From Rhizobiales bacterium GAS188 (GTDB taxonomy: Bacteria > Pseudomonadota > Alphaproteobacteria > Rhizobiales > Beijerinckiaceae): a stretch of DNA of 64,000 nt. Made by a program: the position numbers and the translations under genes. Position 1 is the stretch's first letter. Every line of letters starts with the position of its first letter. Positions 28,811 through 38,243 of this stretch are shown here, piece after piece. The notes below the pieces were generated by a model that had not been told where the DNA came from, ran no database searches, and was given only the letters and a program-made list of their open reading frames with translations. The stretch spans positions 6,076,001 through 6,140,000 of the forward strand of contig FNSS01000001.1 of NCBI GenBank assembly GCA_900104855.1, given 5' to 3'.

Positions 28811-31044
28811 TCACCTCTGGGCGGTATTGGCGTCATCCTCGGGTGCGTCGATCCTTCTACACGCGGACAGAAACGCTCGGGAAGCTTCGCGCGGCGACCC
28901 CGAGTCGCACCCAGCCAGTCCTTGCACCCTCGAAACGAGCTCTCTTCCTTGAGAGATCAGATCCTCTGCTTGTTCCGGCTTGATGGGTTTGTGCGAGAAT
29001 GCGGCTCCATCCAGAAGCGATATCATCTCGGACGCGAGGCTATTGCGTGTCGAAACGATTCCCGCGATCGTGGTCAGATAGGTGTTGTAGGCCGCGTCAC
29101 TGCTCGCGACAGATCGATTGGCGTAGACGAGAGCGGAAAGGCCTAGCTTGGCGACCGGAGCATTGATCTGCTTATAGATCCGAGCGAGATCGGTGTAGCG
29201 GTGGCGATCGGGGATCAATTCCGGTTGGACGAATTCGATCAACACGCGACCGTCGCTCACGTAATCGTCAGTCAGTCCGAGGAGCGCGAGGATGGTCGGC
29301 CGTAGATCGGTGTGATCCGAGAAAACGCTGTCGCTTCTGCCGAGGCTCTTTACTCCGGGGCCGGCCATTCCGAACCAGGTGGTCACGATGTCCCGTTGAA
29401 CGTCCCCGTGATTCCACGCGAATGCGGGAGCTTCGAGGACGCATGAAGGTGCCATGGAACACACAGTCCCATGTCCCTGCGACGCGCTTGCCACCTGATT
29501 GAAGTAATCCGGATTTCCAAACATCGTAAAATTCGGGCTGCGATCCGGGACCGAAGTGATCATGTGCAGCAGGTTCATCACCGCCTGGTCGGCGAGGAAT
29601 GCGGAGAGTTTGTCGGTAGCGCCGGTGAGCGGATTGGTCGTCGTCAGCGCATTGACATCGAGCTCCAACGTCCTCGTCGCGGAAGCGGTCTGCGCCGGAT
29701 TTCCGGTGATGTAGAACGTTGGCGCGGAGTCGCTGTGAACCGAGAATGGCGTCGAATCCCCCCGCTGTGTCAGAAGCAGCCGATCGATATAGGTATCGAT
29801 CTCTCCGATATGGGCGTAGGTGCATGGCACATGGACGCCGTCGCAGTTTGATGGGCTCGGCGGGCCACCTACGAAATGGTCGTTCTCGTCGGCCGTCACC
29901 ACGAAAAGCGTGTTGTCCTTGGTAATGCCGTCCGCGGCGAGCCGCGCAAAGAATTTCCCGAACGCGGCATCGAAGGCTTGTAGTTGCTGAACATAGCCAA
30001 GCTCGCCTGGGCCGAACGCGGCCGTAGAGCCTGAGGGCGAGGTCAGATTGCGGTCATGCGCATCGGCAATGTAAAGATAAACGATCGGGATCCCCGCTTC
30101 GAGCATACGAGCAGCATAACCGAGCGACTGCGTGGCGGTCGGATCAAAGCGGTGGAAGAAGGGTGTCGTGAAGCCGGGGAATCCGGGGTTCCCGTAGGCA
30201 TCCTGTATGACGTTGCCATCGAGATCCTTGATCTGGTCAGCCGGCGAAATCACAGGCTGCACGTGGTAATGGCCGTACAGCGCGTTGAAACCGACATAGC
30301 TGCCGGGCTCGTCCGGCAGGAGGTCGGGCTTGGCGTGGCTGTTGTTGCAGAGGGGGCTGTTCTTGGCGCAATGGACCGCGATGCCGAGAAAACTGGTGCC
30401 GGCGAGGTCGGCTTTGGTGGGGTCGTCGGCGAGCTTGCGTTCCGGAGAATTGGGATCGGTGAAGACAGTGTCCACGTCCCGCGGAACGCTCTCGAATTCG
30501 ATATTGGCGACTGAGAACACGCCGACGTCGCAGCCGGCGCGGGTAAAGGGCACCACGGCGCCGGCGCGGTCTTGCCTGATTCGTTGACCATTTCGGGATG
30601 GCCGTCGGCCGAAGTTGCCGTCCAATACGAGAACGAACTCTGGAAACCGACGGTGCCGTTTGACTTGAAGAAGCCGTAACTGTTGGCAACCGGAATGCCC
30701 GAACGAGCTTCGTAGACGCCAGTCAAAGCAGTGACGATGTCGTGGGCTGTGTGGGAAATGAGGGGTGTGTGGTGATTGCCGCTGACTACGCCATTGTTGC
30801 GGAGGAAATCGGAGAGGTTCGGCATCTGCTCGAGATCGGACGGTACGTTTGGATTGTCCCTCCTCAGATGCACGTTGTCGAAGGTGATGTGGACGACCCG
30901 CTGAATTTTGTGGCCAACGGAATTGAGGTGGCACGACGGTTGCACGGGCGCGGCCGCCTGCGCCGTTTCCGATGCGGCGACCAACGGCGCTCCAGCAAGA
31001 AGGCACGACATCAGCAACAGACTCGGGATGCTTTGGCGATTCAT
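28811..31044 (-). pseudogene. Secreted alkaline-phosphatase-superfamily protein with single frameshift
   Basis: The gene starts at ATG 31044 (AGGAG six bases before) with signal peptide MNRQSIPSLLLMSCLLAGAP. It has a phosphatase-type nucleophile region HTPLISHTAHDIVTALTG, then metal-site motifs VVTADENDHF and SDHTDLRPTILALLGL. The reading frame breaks near 30554: coding continues in the -1 frame from about 30556 to 28811. Restoring one G in CCGTGG(G)TGCCC gives a continuous protein of about 744 residues. So it is either a very recent pseudogene or a sequence error. Family: phosphoesterase or sulfatase-like fold; substrate unknown. Base composition is somewhat lower in GC than the flanks. Confidence 0.75.
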
Positions 31045-31259
31045 CGCAGTCTCCTGACGGTGCGGATTGGTAACGTCGGCAGATTGGGGAGGCCTAATGA
31101 TCGTCTACTCAACCTGCTCGCTGTTGCGAGGCAATGAAGAGCAAGTGACAATCGCACGACACTCGGGCAGTCCTGTTGCCGCGAGCAGGCGAGCTCCGTC
31201 ATCCTCAAGCGTCCCCGTCGATGCTATAGAGGCCGGCCCCCACCGGTTGGAGACGCGCC

Positions 31260-32405
31260 ATGCCCGATCTATCCACCTCGTCCTTCGCCAATGGTGCGAT
31301 CGAGGTCACGTTTCTCGAGCAGATGGGCTTGCCAGGCAAACCCGATGCAGGCCGTGACGCGCAGATCGCCGGCGTCACCGACCGCATCGTGGCTTTCATC
31401 CGCGAGGCGCACAGCTCGCTCGATCTCGCGATCTACGATTTCCGGCTCGACGGCGCGGCCGGCGACCGCATCGTCACCGAGCTGACGGCGCGCGCCAAGG
31501 CGGGCCTCGCCATCCGCATCGCGCATGACCCGACCACATCGCCCGCAGCTCCGGTGCCGGGTGGCGACGCCACGGTTTTGACCCAGGGCGGGCTCGGCAA
31601 GCCTCCCGGCGCCGAGGATTTCCTCAAGCGCCTCGCCGATGTCGCGCAGATCAAGCCGATCAAGGGCTTCAAGGCTCTGATGCACAACAAATACATCATT
31701 CGCGACGGCCTCGCCGCGGAAGCCGCCGTGCTGATGGGCTCGACCAACTTCACCAACGATGCCTGGGGCCTGCAGGAGAACAACCTCGTCGTCCTGCATG
31801 CGCAGGAGCTCGCCGCCTATTACGCGACCGATTTCATGCAGCTCTGGTCGAGAGGCAAGATCACCGATTCGACCGGCTATCACGACACCGGCACGGTGCG
31901 GGTCGGGGGCGTGCCGGTGACGGTCGCCTTCACGCCCGGCGAAAGCGCCACCATCGTGCATGCGGTGGTCAACGCCATCGAGGTCGCGACATCGCGCCTG
32001 ACCATCGCCGCCATGGTGATGTCCTCGGGGCCGATCGGCGCCGCGGTCTCTGAAGCGCTCGATCGCGGCGTGCCGGTTGTCGGCCTTTACGATGGGCCGC
32101 AGATGGACACGGTGCTGCGCCAATGGGCCGAAGCCGGGATCGGTGCCGACAAGGCCAATACCTGGCACAAGGTCGCGGCCCATCTGTCACGCAAGGAATC
32201 CATTCCTTACGCGCCCGGCACCCCGCATAACTTCATGCATCTCAAGCTGGTCGTCGCCGACGACATCGTTGTCACCGGCAGCTTCAACTTCTCGAACCAT
32301 GCGCGCGGCAATGCCGAGAACACCATCCTGATCAAGGACAAGGCGGTTGCCGACGCCTATGATTTCTATATCAAAGGGCTTGCGGCGCGCTACGCCAAAA
32401 CTTGA
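31260..32405 (+). CDS. Phospholipase D-like protein
   Basis: A 381-residue protein with two PLD HxKx4D motifs: HNKYIIRD followed by GSTNFT, and HLKLVVAD followed by TGSFNFS. The two halves form one active site that hydrolyses phosphodiesters (lipid or nucleic acid). There is no signal peptide, so it acts in the cytoplasm or as a secreted protein by another route. GGAG lies 7 bases before ATG 31260. It is divergent from the phosphatase-superfamily gene (215 bp). Confidence 0.88.
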   Translation: MPDLSTSSFANGAIEVTFLEQMGLPGKPDAGRDAQIAGVTDRIVAFIREAHSSLDLAIYDFRLDGAAGDRIVTELTARAKAGLAIRIAHDPTTSPAAPVPGGDATVLTQGGLGKPPGAEDFLKRLADVAQIKPIKGFKALMHNKYIIRDGLAAEAAVLMGSTNFTNDAWGLQENNLVVLHAQELAAYYATDFMQLWSRGKITDSTGYHDTGTVRVGGVPVTVAFTPGESATIVHAVVNAIEVATSRLTIAAMVMSSGPIGAAVSEALDRGVPVVGLYDGPQMDTVLRQWAEAGIGADKANTWHKVAAHLSRKESIPYAPGTPHNFMHLKLVVADDIVVTGSFNFSNHARGNAENTILIKDKAVADAYDFYIKGLAARYAKT

Positions 32406-32424
32406 ACATCGCCGCGCAAGCTCC

Positions 32425-32955
32425 TCATCCGAAAGACATCCTGGCACGCAACGCCTCGAAATTCGCGACCTGCTCAGGCAACAGCTCGCGTCGATCATCG
32501 CGGGCGACGAAGACCTTGAACATGGCGTCCCCGTCCACATTGATGAATTGCAGCGAGCAGGAGCGGCGGCCGAAGAAAGGCCGGTCGACGAAATAGATGG
32601 CGGCGCAGCGCTCGCTGCGGATATGGCCGCCGATCGGCGTGTCGCCATGCAGGTTGAAATAGCCGCGCCCCTGCCGGCCCTCGGGCAGCCTCGCCTTCGT
32701 CTCGAAGACGCCGTCCTGGGTGCGGACGATGAGCATCACCACCCCCCAATCGGTGAGCTCTTTCCAGATCTCCTCGAAATGCGCGCCCGGCGCCCGGACG
32801 ACCGCGCCGCCTTGAAGGCAATCGAGCACGGTTGCGAGCGGCACGCCATGCCGCTCGGCCACCTCTTCGAGCACACCATCCGGCTTCGCCGCGATCGAAG
32901 CGCCGATCGCGGCATCGATCGCGTCCGGCGAATATCCTGCCGAGAGCGTGCTCAT
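32425..32955 (-). CDS. hutX: Haem utilisation carrier HutX/ChuX
   Basis: A 176-residue protein of the HutX/ChuX family: GVPLATVLDCLQGG near the start, then FNLHGDTPIGGHIRSERCAA and FVDRPFFGRRSCSLQF, family-typical. These cytosolic haem carriers hand haem to a degrading enzyme. It overlaps the upstream monooxygenase gene by 4 bp, consistent with direct transfer. Last gene of the minus-strand haem unit. Confidence 0.9.
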   Translation of the reverse strand: MSTLSAGYSPDAIDAAIGASIAAKPDGVLEEVAERHGVPLATVLDCLQGGAVVRAPGAHFEEIWKELTDWGVVMLIVRTQDGVFETKARLPEGRQGRGYFNLHGDTPIGGHIRSERCAAIYFVDRPFFGRRSCSLQFINVDGDAMFKVFVARDDRRELLPEQVANFEALRARMSFG

Positions 32956-33293
32956 GCGGCCGCTCCGCGAAGCCTGTGCGGGTTCCCGACCGTCTGGATC
33001 ACCTCAAAACCTTCGAATTCGGGATGGCCGAGATAGAGCGGCTGGTTGCCGCCGGCGCCACGATGGGCGGCGCGGAACTGCTCCGACTGGGTCCAGGCGA
33101 TGAACAGCTCCTTGCTGGTCCAGATGGTGTGGGAGGCATAGAGCGTGTGATCCTCGCGCTCCGGTCCGCGCAGCAGATGGAACTCGACGAAGCCCGCCAT
33201 CTCGTCGAGGCGGCTCTCGCGCGAGGTCCAGACATCCTCGAAGCTCTTTTCCTGCCCCTTGATGACCTTGAAGCGATTCATGGCGATGAACAT
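32952..33293 (-). CDS. Haem-degrading monooxygenase, HmuQ/IsdG-like
   Basis: A 113-residue antibiotic-biosynthesis-monooxygenase fold protein starting MFIAMNRFKVIKGQEKSFED. The conserved Asn (N6), Trp pair (VWTSRE and IWTSKE) and GHPEFEGFEVI match rhizobial haem oxygenases HmuQ/HmuD. It cleaves haem to biliverdin and releases iron. GGGAG lies 6 bases before ATG 33293. Located between hmuR and hutX on one strand. Confidence 0.88.
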   Translation of the reverse strand: MFIAMNRFKVIKGQEKSFEDVWTSRESRLDEMAGFVEFHLLRGPEREDHTLYASHTIWTSKELFIAWTQSEQFRAAHRGAGGNQPLYLGHPEFEGFEVIQTVGNPHRLRGAAA

Positions 33294-33409
33294 GGGTTCT
33301 CCCTTGTGGTTGGATAGTCGGTTGCGGGTATCGTCGTCGAAAGCCTGCTTGAGAATATGACCGCCGCTCCGGGCATTCTTCGAACCGGGCGGGGCGGGCG
33401 CCAGCATGG

Positions 33410-35713
33410 TCATTTTGCGGCGAACTTGACCGTGAGCGCGAATTTCACCGTGACGCCAGGGCTCGGATCGCTGCTGAGATATTGGACATATTTGCGATTG
33501 AACAGGTTGGTGACGGTGAAATCGCCTCTCACCCTCTCGTCGAACTTGTAGGATGCGAACATATCGGCGGTCGCGTAGTCCTTGCTCGGCGTCGTCACCA
33601 GGCGCGAGCTTCTCTCGGTGAAGGTGTAGCGGGCCCCGAGCGTCAGCGCCTGGTCGAGGAAGCGCAGGCCGAGCGTCGAGCTGACCCGCCCGGGCGCCAC
33701 GGTGTTGAGCGGTGCGTTGGTGCGGCGATTCTTGCCGTCGAGGCGCGAGCCGGCGAGCGAGACGAAGCCGCCGCCCCAATCATAGGCGCCTTCGATTTCG
33801 ACGCCCTCGATCCGCGCCTTGGCGACGTTCTGATACTGGAAGGAGTGGATCGGGAAGCAGAGGAACGGCCTCGTCTTGCACAACGACACCGGCGCGCCGG
33901 GAATGAAGGCCACGAGATAGGCCGCACCGACACTCTGGAAATCGATGAAATCGCTGATGCGGTTGGAGAATAAGGTGATCTTGCCGCGCAGGCTGTCGCC
34001 GTCGCGCAGCACATTGTCGTATTTCAGGTTGACGCCGGCTTCGAGGTCGCGCGCGGTTTCCGGCCGCAGCGTCGGGTTCGGCAGGATGGTGAAGGCCGGG
34101 AAAGGGTGCTGGCCGGCGATCAAGGTCTCGGTGATCGACGGCGCGCGATAGCCTTCCGCATAAGTGCCGTAGAACTCCATTCCGGCGATCGGCGTGACGC
34201 CGATGGTGAGCTTCGGCGAGACATGGCTGCCATCCGAGTGGTTGCCGCCGCCCGTCAGGCTGTATTCGTCATAGCGCACGGCGCCGAGCACCCTGAGCCA
34301 GCCGCCATAGCGCGCCTCGTCCTGGATGAAGGCTCCCGCCAGGCGGCGCTGGCCCGAGGGCGTCAAGGCCGAGATGAAGCCGCCGGCCTGATCGCTGGTG
34401 CGCACCCGATCGATCGAGCCGTCGGCTCCGATGGTCAGCGCGTGATCGATCGCAAAGGTCGAGAAGCGTGATGTGTTGTGGATGTCGATGCCATAGGTGC
34501 GCGCCGCATCCGAAAGCGGGTCTCCCGGCACCACGCCGAGCGCCCGATAAGTCGGGTCGGGCGCGATCGCCGTCTGGCGGTTCTGCGTATAGGAGTAATA
34601 GGTCTTGATATTGAAATCGACCCAAGGATTATCCGGCTGCAGGAAGCTGTAGCCGAGCGTGAAGGTGTTCGCCGTCACATCATCCTTGAAGCGCGATCCC
34701 GCCGTGCTCGTGCCGTTATTCTTGAACTGATAGTCCTGGATCAGGGCGGTGGCGCTGATCCGTTGGCCTTCGCCCGGCTGGACATTGAGCTTCATCAGGC
34801 CGCCGGTGAGCTCGTTGCCGGTGTCCGGCACCTTGGTGCCGTCGCCATCCTTGTAGCTCGTGGAGTTGCGGTAGACGAGCTGGCCGAAGACGTCGGCGAA
34901 GCAACCGAGTCGCGCGGCGCCGGCCGTGCTGTTGAGAACGCCCGCGCCGTTCGAGCCGATACCCAGCCTCTGCACCACCCCGTATGTCTCGTCCGGGTTG
35001 AGGATATCGTCGATGCCGCGGCTGCGCAGCGACACCACGCCGCCGATGGCGCCGGAGCCATAGATATTGGCAATCGGGCCACGGACCACATCGGCCTGGC
35101 CGATGAATTCCGGGTCGAGATAGAAGGTGCCGTTGGCGTTGTGGCCGGAGATTTGATAATCCTGGCGCGCCCCGTCGACGAGCACGTTGACCCGCCCGAA
35201 ATTCTGCAAGCCGCGAATATTGATGGATTGCCCGGGATCGTTCTGGCTCTCCTGGGCGCTCACGCCCGGCATGTTGCGCACGAGATCGGCGATGCTCGAG
35301 GGCTGCAATCGCTCCACGTCCTGACGCGTGGCAATACTCGCTCCGCCGAGCACGTCGACCGTCGATTGCCCGGTCTTGGTCGCCGTCACGGTGATGGCGT
35401 CGAGATCGACGGTGCCGCCTGCCGTGGCGCGCGGCAATGGTTCTGCTTGAGAGATGGGTTCTGCTCGAGAGATGGGCTTTGCTTGCGAGACGGGCTTTGC
35501 TGGCGAGGTTCCTGCCTGTGCGGGCGAGGTCGCCTGCTGCGCCAGCGCCGGCGGGATGGCCGCGAGCGCGATGCCGGTCGCCGCCGTCAACATCAGGCCG
35601 ACGCGCCGCCCGCCCGCCCGCAATCCACCGATGCCGTGATCGCATTTGACCGGCGCCTGCCGGACATCCCCGCGAACCTCTTCCCCGTCCCCACGCGCAT
35701 ACGCGTCGCTCAT
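33410..35713 (-). CDS. hmuR: TonB-dependent haem/haemoglobin receptor
   Basis: About 767 residues. After the signal region (LMLTAATGIALAAIPPALA) comes a TonB box-like DAITVTATK, the plug domain SIADLVRNMPGV and IRGLQNFGRVNVLVDGARQ, and a long barrel ending ALTVKFAAK. It imports haem across the outer membrane. ATG 35713 is used; TTG 35722 also fits. An extended Pro/Ala/Lys/Glu linker precedes the plug, made of four 18-bp DNA repeats. It heads hmuR-hmuQ-hutX and is divergent from hemP-hmuTUV. Confidence 0.93.
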   Translation of the reverse strand: MSDAYARGDGEEVRGDVRQAPVKCDHGIGGLRAGGRRVGLMLTAATGIALAAIPPALAQQATSPAQAGTSPAKPVSQAKPISRAEPISQAEPLPRATAGGTVDLDAITVTATKTGQSTVDVLGGASIATRQDVERLQPSSIADLVRNMPGVSAQESQNDPGQSINIRGLQNFGRVNVLVDGARQDYQISGHNANGTFYLDPEFIGQADVVRGPIANIYGSGAIGGVVSLRSRGIDDILNPDETYGVVQRLGIGSNGAGVLNSTAGAARLGCFADVFGQLVYRNSTSYKDGDGTKVPDTGNELTGGLMKLNVQPGEGQRISATALIQDYQFKNNGTSTAGSRFKDDVTANTFTLGYSFLQPDNPWVDFNIKTYYSYTQNRQTAIAPDPTYRALGVVPGDPLSDAARTYGIDIHNTSRFSTFAIDHALTIGADGSIDRVRTSDQAGGFISALTPSGQRRLAGAFIQDEARYGGWLRVLGAVRYDEYSLTGGGNHSDGSHVSPKLTIGVTPIAGMEFYGTYAEGYRAPSITETLIAGQHPFPAFTILPNPTLRPETARDLEAGVNLKYDNVLRDGDSLRGKITLFSNRISDFIDFQSVGAAYLVAFIPGAPVSLCKTRPFLCFPIHSFQYQNVAKARIEGVEIEGAYDWGGGFVSLAGSRLDGKNRRTNAPLNTVAPGRVSSTLGLRFLDQALTLGARYTFTERSSRLVTTPSKDYATADMFASYKFDERVRGDFTVTNLFNRKYVQYLSSDPSPGVTVKFALTVKFAAK
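35439..35510. repeat. Four tandem 18-bp units in hmuR
   Basis: The first unit is GGTTCTGCTTGAGAGATG, with three degenerate copies following. Encodes SxAKPI/SxAEPI hexapeptides between the signal peptide and TonB box of HmuR. Confidence 0.85.
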
Positions 35714-35874
35714 CAAGATCAAGCCCCAACCTGTGGTGTTGCTGGCTGGCTGGCAGGGGCGGCCCGAGGGGCGCCGACGGCTGGCTCGCTGGTTCGCGCG
35801 CCTCGTCTCGAAGCGCGTCTTGACCTCGACTAGTAAAACGCCGTACCAGTGTCAACAATCTTTAGGATATGTGA

Positions 35875-35944
35875 TTTATTCTAATTCTAAAGAACAGTAT
35901 TCCGGTTCTGATGCAGAGCAGATGCAGTTTTGATTTGTTCTAAA
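35875..35944. promoter_or_regulatory. Irr/ICE-type iron control elements
   Basis: Two exact TTCTAAA half-sites lie at 35885-35891 and 35938-35944 in the divergent hmuR/hemP region. The first is part of a 17-bp site TTTATTC-N3-TTCTAAA resembling the Irr iron control element (TTTAGAANNNTTCTAAA). Both flank putative promoters of the two haem units. Confidence 0.55.
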
Positions 35945-35956
35945 CTTGAGTTGAAC

Positions 35957-36136
35957 ATGACACAGGCTTTGCCACATTCGACCGATCCGAACCCGCCATC
36001 TCCCCCGTGGCGCGAGCCGCCCGTCATCGATGTGCGCACGCTGGTGGGGGAGGGGAAGGAGGCGGTGATCGTGCATGGCGGGCAACGCTACCGCCTGCGC
36101 ATCACGGCGAATGACAAGCTCATCTTGACGAAGTGA
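35957..36136 (+). CDS. hemP: Hemin uptake protein HemP/HmuP
   Basis: A 59-residue protein with the HemP core IDVRTLVGEGKEAVIVHGGQ and YRLRITANDKLILTK, the full family length. In Bradyrhizobium and relatives HmuP activates haem-uptake genes together with Irr. Start ATG 35957; the ribosome site is weak. It directly precedes hmuT. Confidence 0.92.
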   Translation: MTQALPHSTDPNPPSPPWREPPVIDVRTLVGEGKEAVIVHGGQRYRLRITANDKLILTK

Positions 36137-36141
36137 CGCCG

Positions 36142-37149
36142 ATGACGAAGCAAGAAGATTTGACAAAGCAAGCAGGACTGGCCTCGATCGAGGCGGCGGG
36201 GCCTCGCGGCGCATCTCGACGCCGGCTGATGGTCGCCGGCCTTGCGGCAGCGGGCTTGCTGCTCGCCGGCTTCGGCAGCCACACAGTGTTCCTGGGATCG
36301 GCGAAGGCGCAAGCCCCTGAGCGGATCATGGCGCTCGGTGGCGCGGTGACCGAGATCCTCTACGCGCTCTCTTTGCAGGACCGCATCGTCGGCCTCGACA
36401 CGACGAGCCTCTACCCGCCGCAGGCGCTCAAGGACAAGCCGAATGTCGGCTATCTGCGCGCCGTATCGGCCGAGGGCATCTTGTCGCTGCGGCCGAGCCT
36501 CGTCATCGCCCTCGACGGCGCCGGCCCTGCCGATGCGCTGAAGCTCGTGGCGGATGCCGGCGTGCCGATCATGCGCCTTCCCGAGGATCCGACGCAGGAC
36601 GGCGTCATCGCCCGCATCGAGGCCGTCGGCCGCCTCGTCGGCGCCGAGCAATCGGCCGGCCGGCTGGCGAACCGGACGCGTGCCGGATTTGCGCAACTCG
36701 AGGCGCTCCGCTCGCGTCTCGGCCGGAAGGTGCGGGTGCTGTTCCTGCTCAGCCTGCAGAACGGTCGACCGGTGGTCGCAGGACGCAAGACCACGGCTGA
36801 CGGCATGATCGGGCTTGCCGGCGCCGTCAACGCCGCCGACATGATCCAGGGCTTCAAGCCGATGACCGAGGAGGCCGTGATCGCGGCGGCTCCGGATGCG
36901 ATCGTGATGATGAGCAATGCGGGCGTCACGCTCGGCAGCGACGAGGTGTTCTCGCAGCCCGCTTTCGCCGCCACGCCTGCCGCCCGCAACCGCGTCTTCA
37001 TCAGCATGGACGGGCTCTATCTCCTCGGCTTCGGCCCGCGCACGCCGGAGGCGGCGCGCGACCTGATGAGCGCGCTCTATCCGGAGTTCAACTTGCCGCC
37101 CCTCGACTTGCCAGCCTACGGGCCGACCACGCCCGAGGCGGCACGGTGA
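36142..37149 (+). CDS. hmuT: Haem ABC transporter binding protein HmuT
   Basis: About 335 residues, type III periplasmic binding protein. N-terminal region: ASRRRLMVAGLAAAGLLLAG, a signal sequence with a Tat-like RRR; then ERIMALGGAVTEILYALSLQD and the haem-site Tyr region around TTSLYPPQAL. It carries haem from HmuR to HmuUV. GTG 36133 overlaps the hemP stop; ATG 36142 is an alternative start. Confidence 0.92.
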   Translation: MTKQEDLTKQAGLASIEAAGPRGASRRRLMVAGLAAAGLLLAGFGSHTVFLGSAKAQAPERIMALGGAVTEILYALSLQDRIVGLDTTSLYPPQALKDKPNVGYLRAVSAEGILSLRPSLVIALDGAGPADALKLVADAGVPIMRLPEDPTQDGVIARIEAVGRLVGAEQSAGRLANRTRAGFAQLEALRSRLGRKVRVLFLLSLQNGRPVVAGRKTTADGMIGLAGAVNAADMIQGFKPMTEEAVIAAAPDAIVMMSNAGVTLGSDEVFSQPAFAATPAARNRVFISMDGLYLLGFGPRTPEAARDLMSALYPEFNLPPLDLPAYGPTTPEAAR

Positions 37150-38243
37150 CAGCGATGAGCCTTGCCGGCGACGCTCCGACAGAGATCGTGCGCGCGGTCG
37201 CGTTTCGCCGTCGGCGTCTCTGGGTCGCCTTCTCGATCCTGAGCATCGCGATGATCGGCCTTGCGATCGTCTCGATGGGGCAGGGTGCGATGCAGGTGGC
37301 GCCCGGCCGCGTCCTTGCCATCCTGTCCTCGACGCGTGCTCCCGATGCGAGAGCGGCGAGCGACGTGCTGGTGGTCCTCGATATCCGCCTGCCGCGCACC
37401 TTGCTGGCGCTGGCGATCGGGGCGGGCCTTTCGGTCTCGGGCGCGCTGATGCAGGGCCTGTTCCGCAACCCGCTCGCCGACCCTGCGCTGCTCGGCGTGT
37501 CGGGCGGGGCCGGGCTTGCGGTCGCGGCAGCGATCGTGCTCGGCGACACCGCGCCCTTGCGCGCCTTCAACCATGCCGGGTTTGCGCTCTTGCCGGCCGG
37601 CGCCTTCCTCGGGGCGCTCTCGGCGATGCTGATCCTCTATTTGATCGCCACGCGCCAGGGGCGCACCTCGACCGCCACCATGCTGCTTGCCGGCGTAGCG
37701 CTGGCGGCGCTTTCGGCCTCGCTGACCGGGCTGCTCGCCTTTCTGAGCGATGACCGGCAATTGCGCGATCTCACCTTCTGGACGCTGGGCTCGCTCGGCG
37801 GAGCGAGCTGGGCGAAGCTTGTGGTCATCGCGCCGCTGATCCTGGCGATGCTCGCCCTCGCGCTGTTTCTGGGCCGGGGGTTGAACGCGCTGGCCTTCGG
37901 CGAGGCGGCGGCCTTCCATCTCGGCATTCCGGTGCAGATGCTGAAGGTCGCGGCCATCCTCGTCACCTCGGTGACGGTCGGCGCCAGCGTCGCTGCGGCC
38001 GGGATGATCAGCTTTGTCGGCATCGTCGCGCCGCATCTGGTGCGGCTCCTGGTCGGCGCCGAGCATCGCGCCCTCTTGCCGCTCTCGGCCTTGTTCGGGG
38101 CGAGCCTGCTCACCGGCGCCGATATCCTGGCAAGGACCATCGTGGCGCCGGCCGAATTGCCGATCGGCATCCTCACGGCCGGAATGGGGGCGCCGTTCTT
38201 CCTCTGGCTGCTCTTGCGCCGGGCGCGAAGCCTCGACCTATGA
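37146..38243 (+). CDS. hmuU: Haem ABC transporter permease HmuU
   Basis: A 365-residue FecCD-type permease: VLDIRLPRTLLALAIGAGLS, GALMQGLFRNPLADPALLGV, and the coupling region GMISFVGIVAPHLVRLLVG. About ten membrane helices. GTG 37146 overlaps the hmuT stop; ATG 37155 is possible. It overlaps hmuV by 4 bp. Confidence 0.94.
   Translation: MTAMSLAGDAPTEIVRAVAFRRRRLWVAFSILSIAMIGLAIVSMGQGAMQVAPGRVLAILSSTRAPDARAASDVLVVLDIRLPRTLLALAIGAGLSVSGALMQGLFRNPLADPALLGVSGGAGLAVAAAIVLGDTAPLRAFNHAGFALLPAGAFLGALSAMLILYLIATRQGRTSTATMLLAGVALAALSASLTGLLAFLSDDRQLRDLTFWTLGSLGGASWAKLVVIAPLILAMLALALFLGRGLNALAFGEAAAFHLGIPVQMLKVAAILVTSVTVGASVAAAGMISFVGIVAPHLVRLLVGAEHRALLPLSALFGASLLTGADILARTIVAPAELPIGILTAGMGAPFFLWLLLRRARSLDL

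Noticed and set aside
30540-30570. Programmed ribosomal frameshift in the phosphatase-like gene
   Set aside because: No slippery heptamer or downstream pseudoknot signal; one missing G explains it.
35954-36136. Treating the 59-residue hemP frame as too short to be a gene
   Set aside because: Full HemP family length and motifs are present, so it was kept as a gene.
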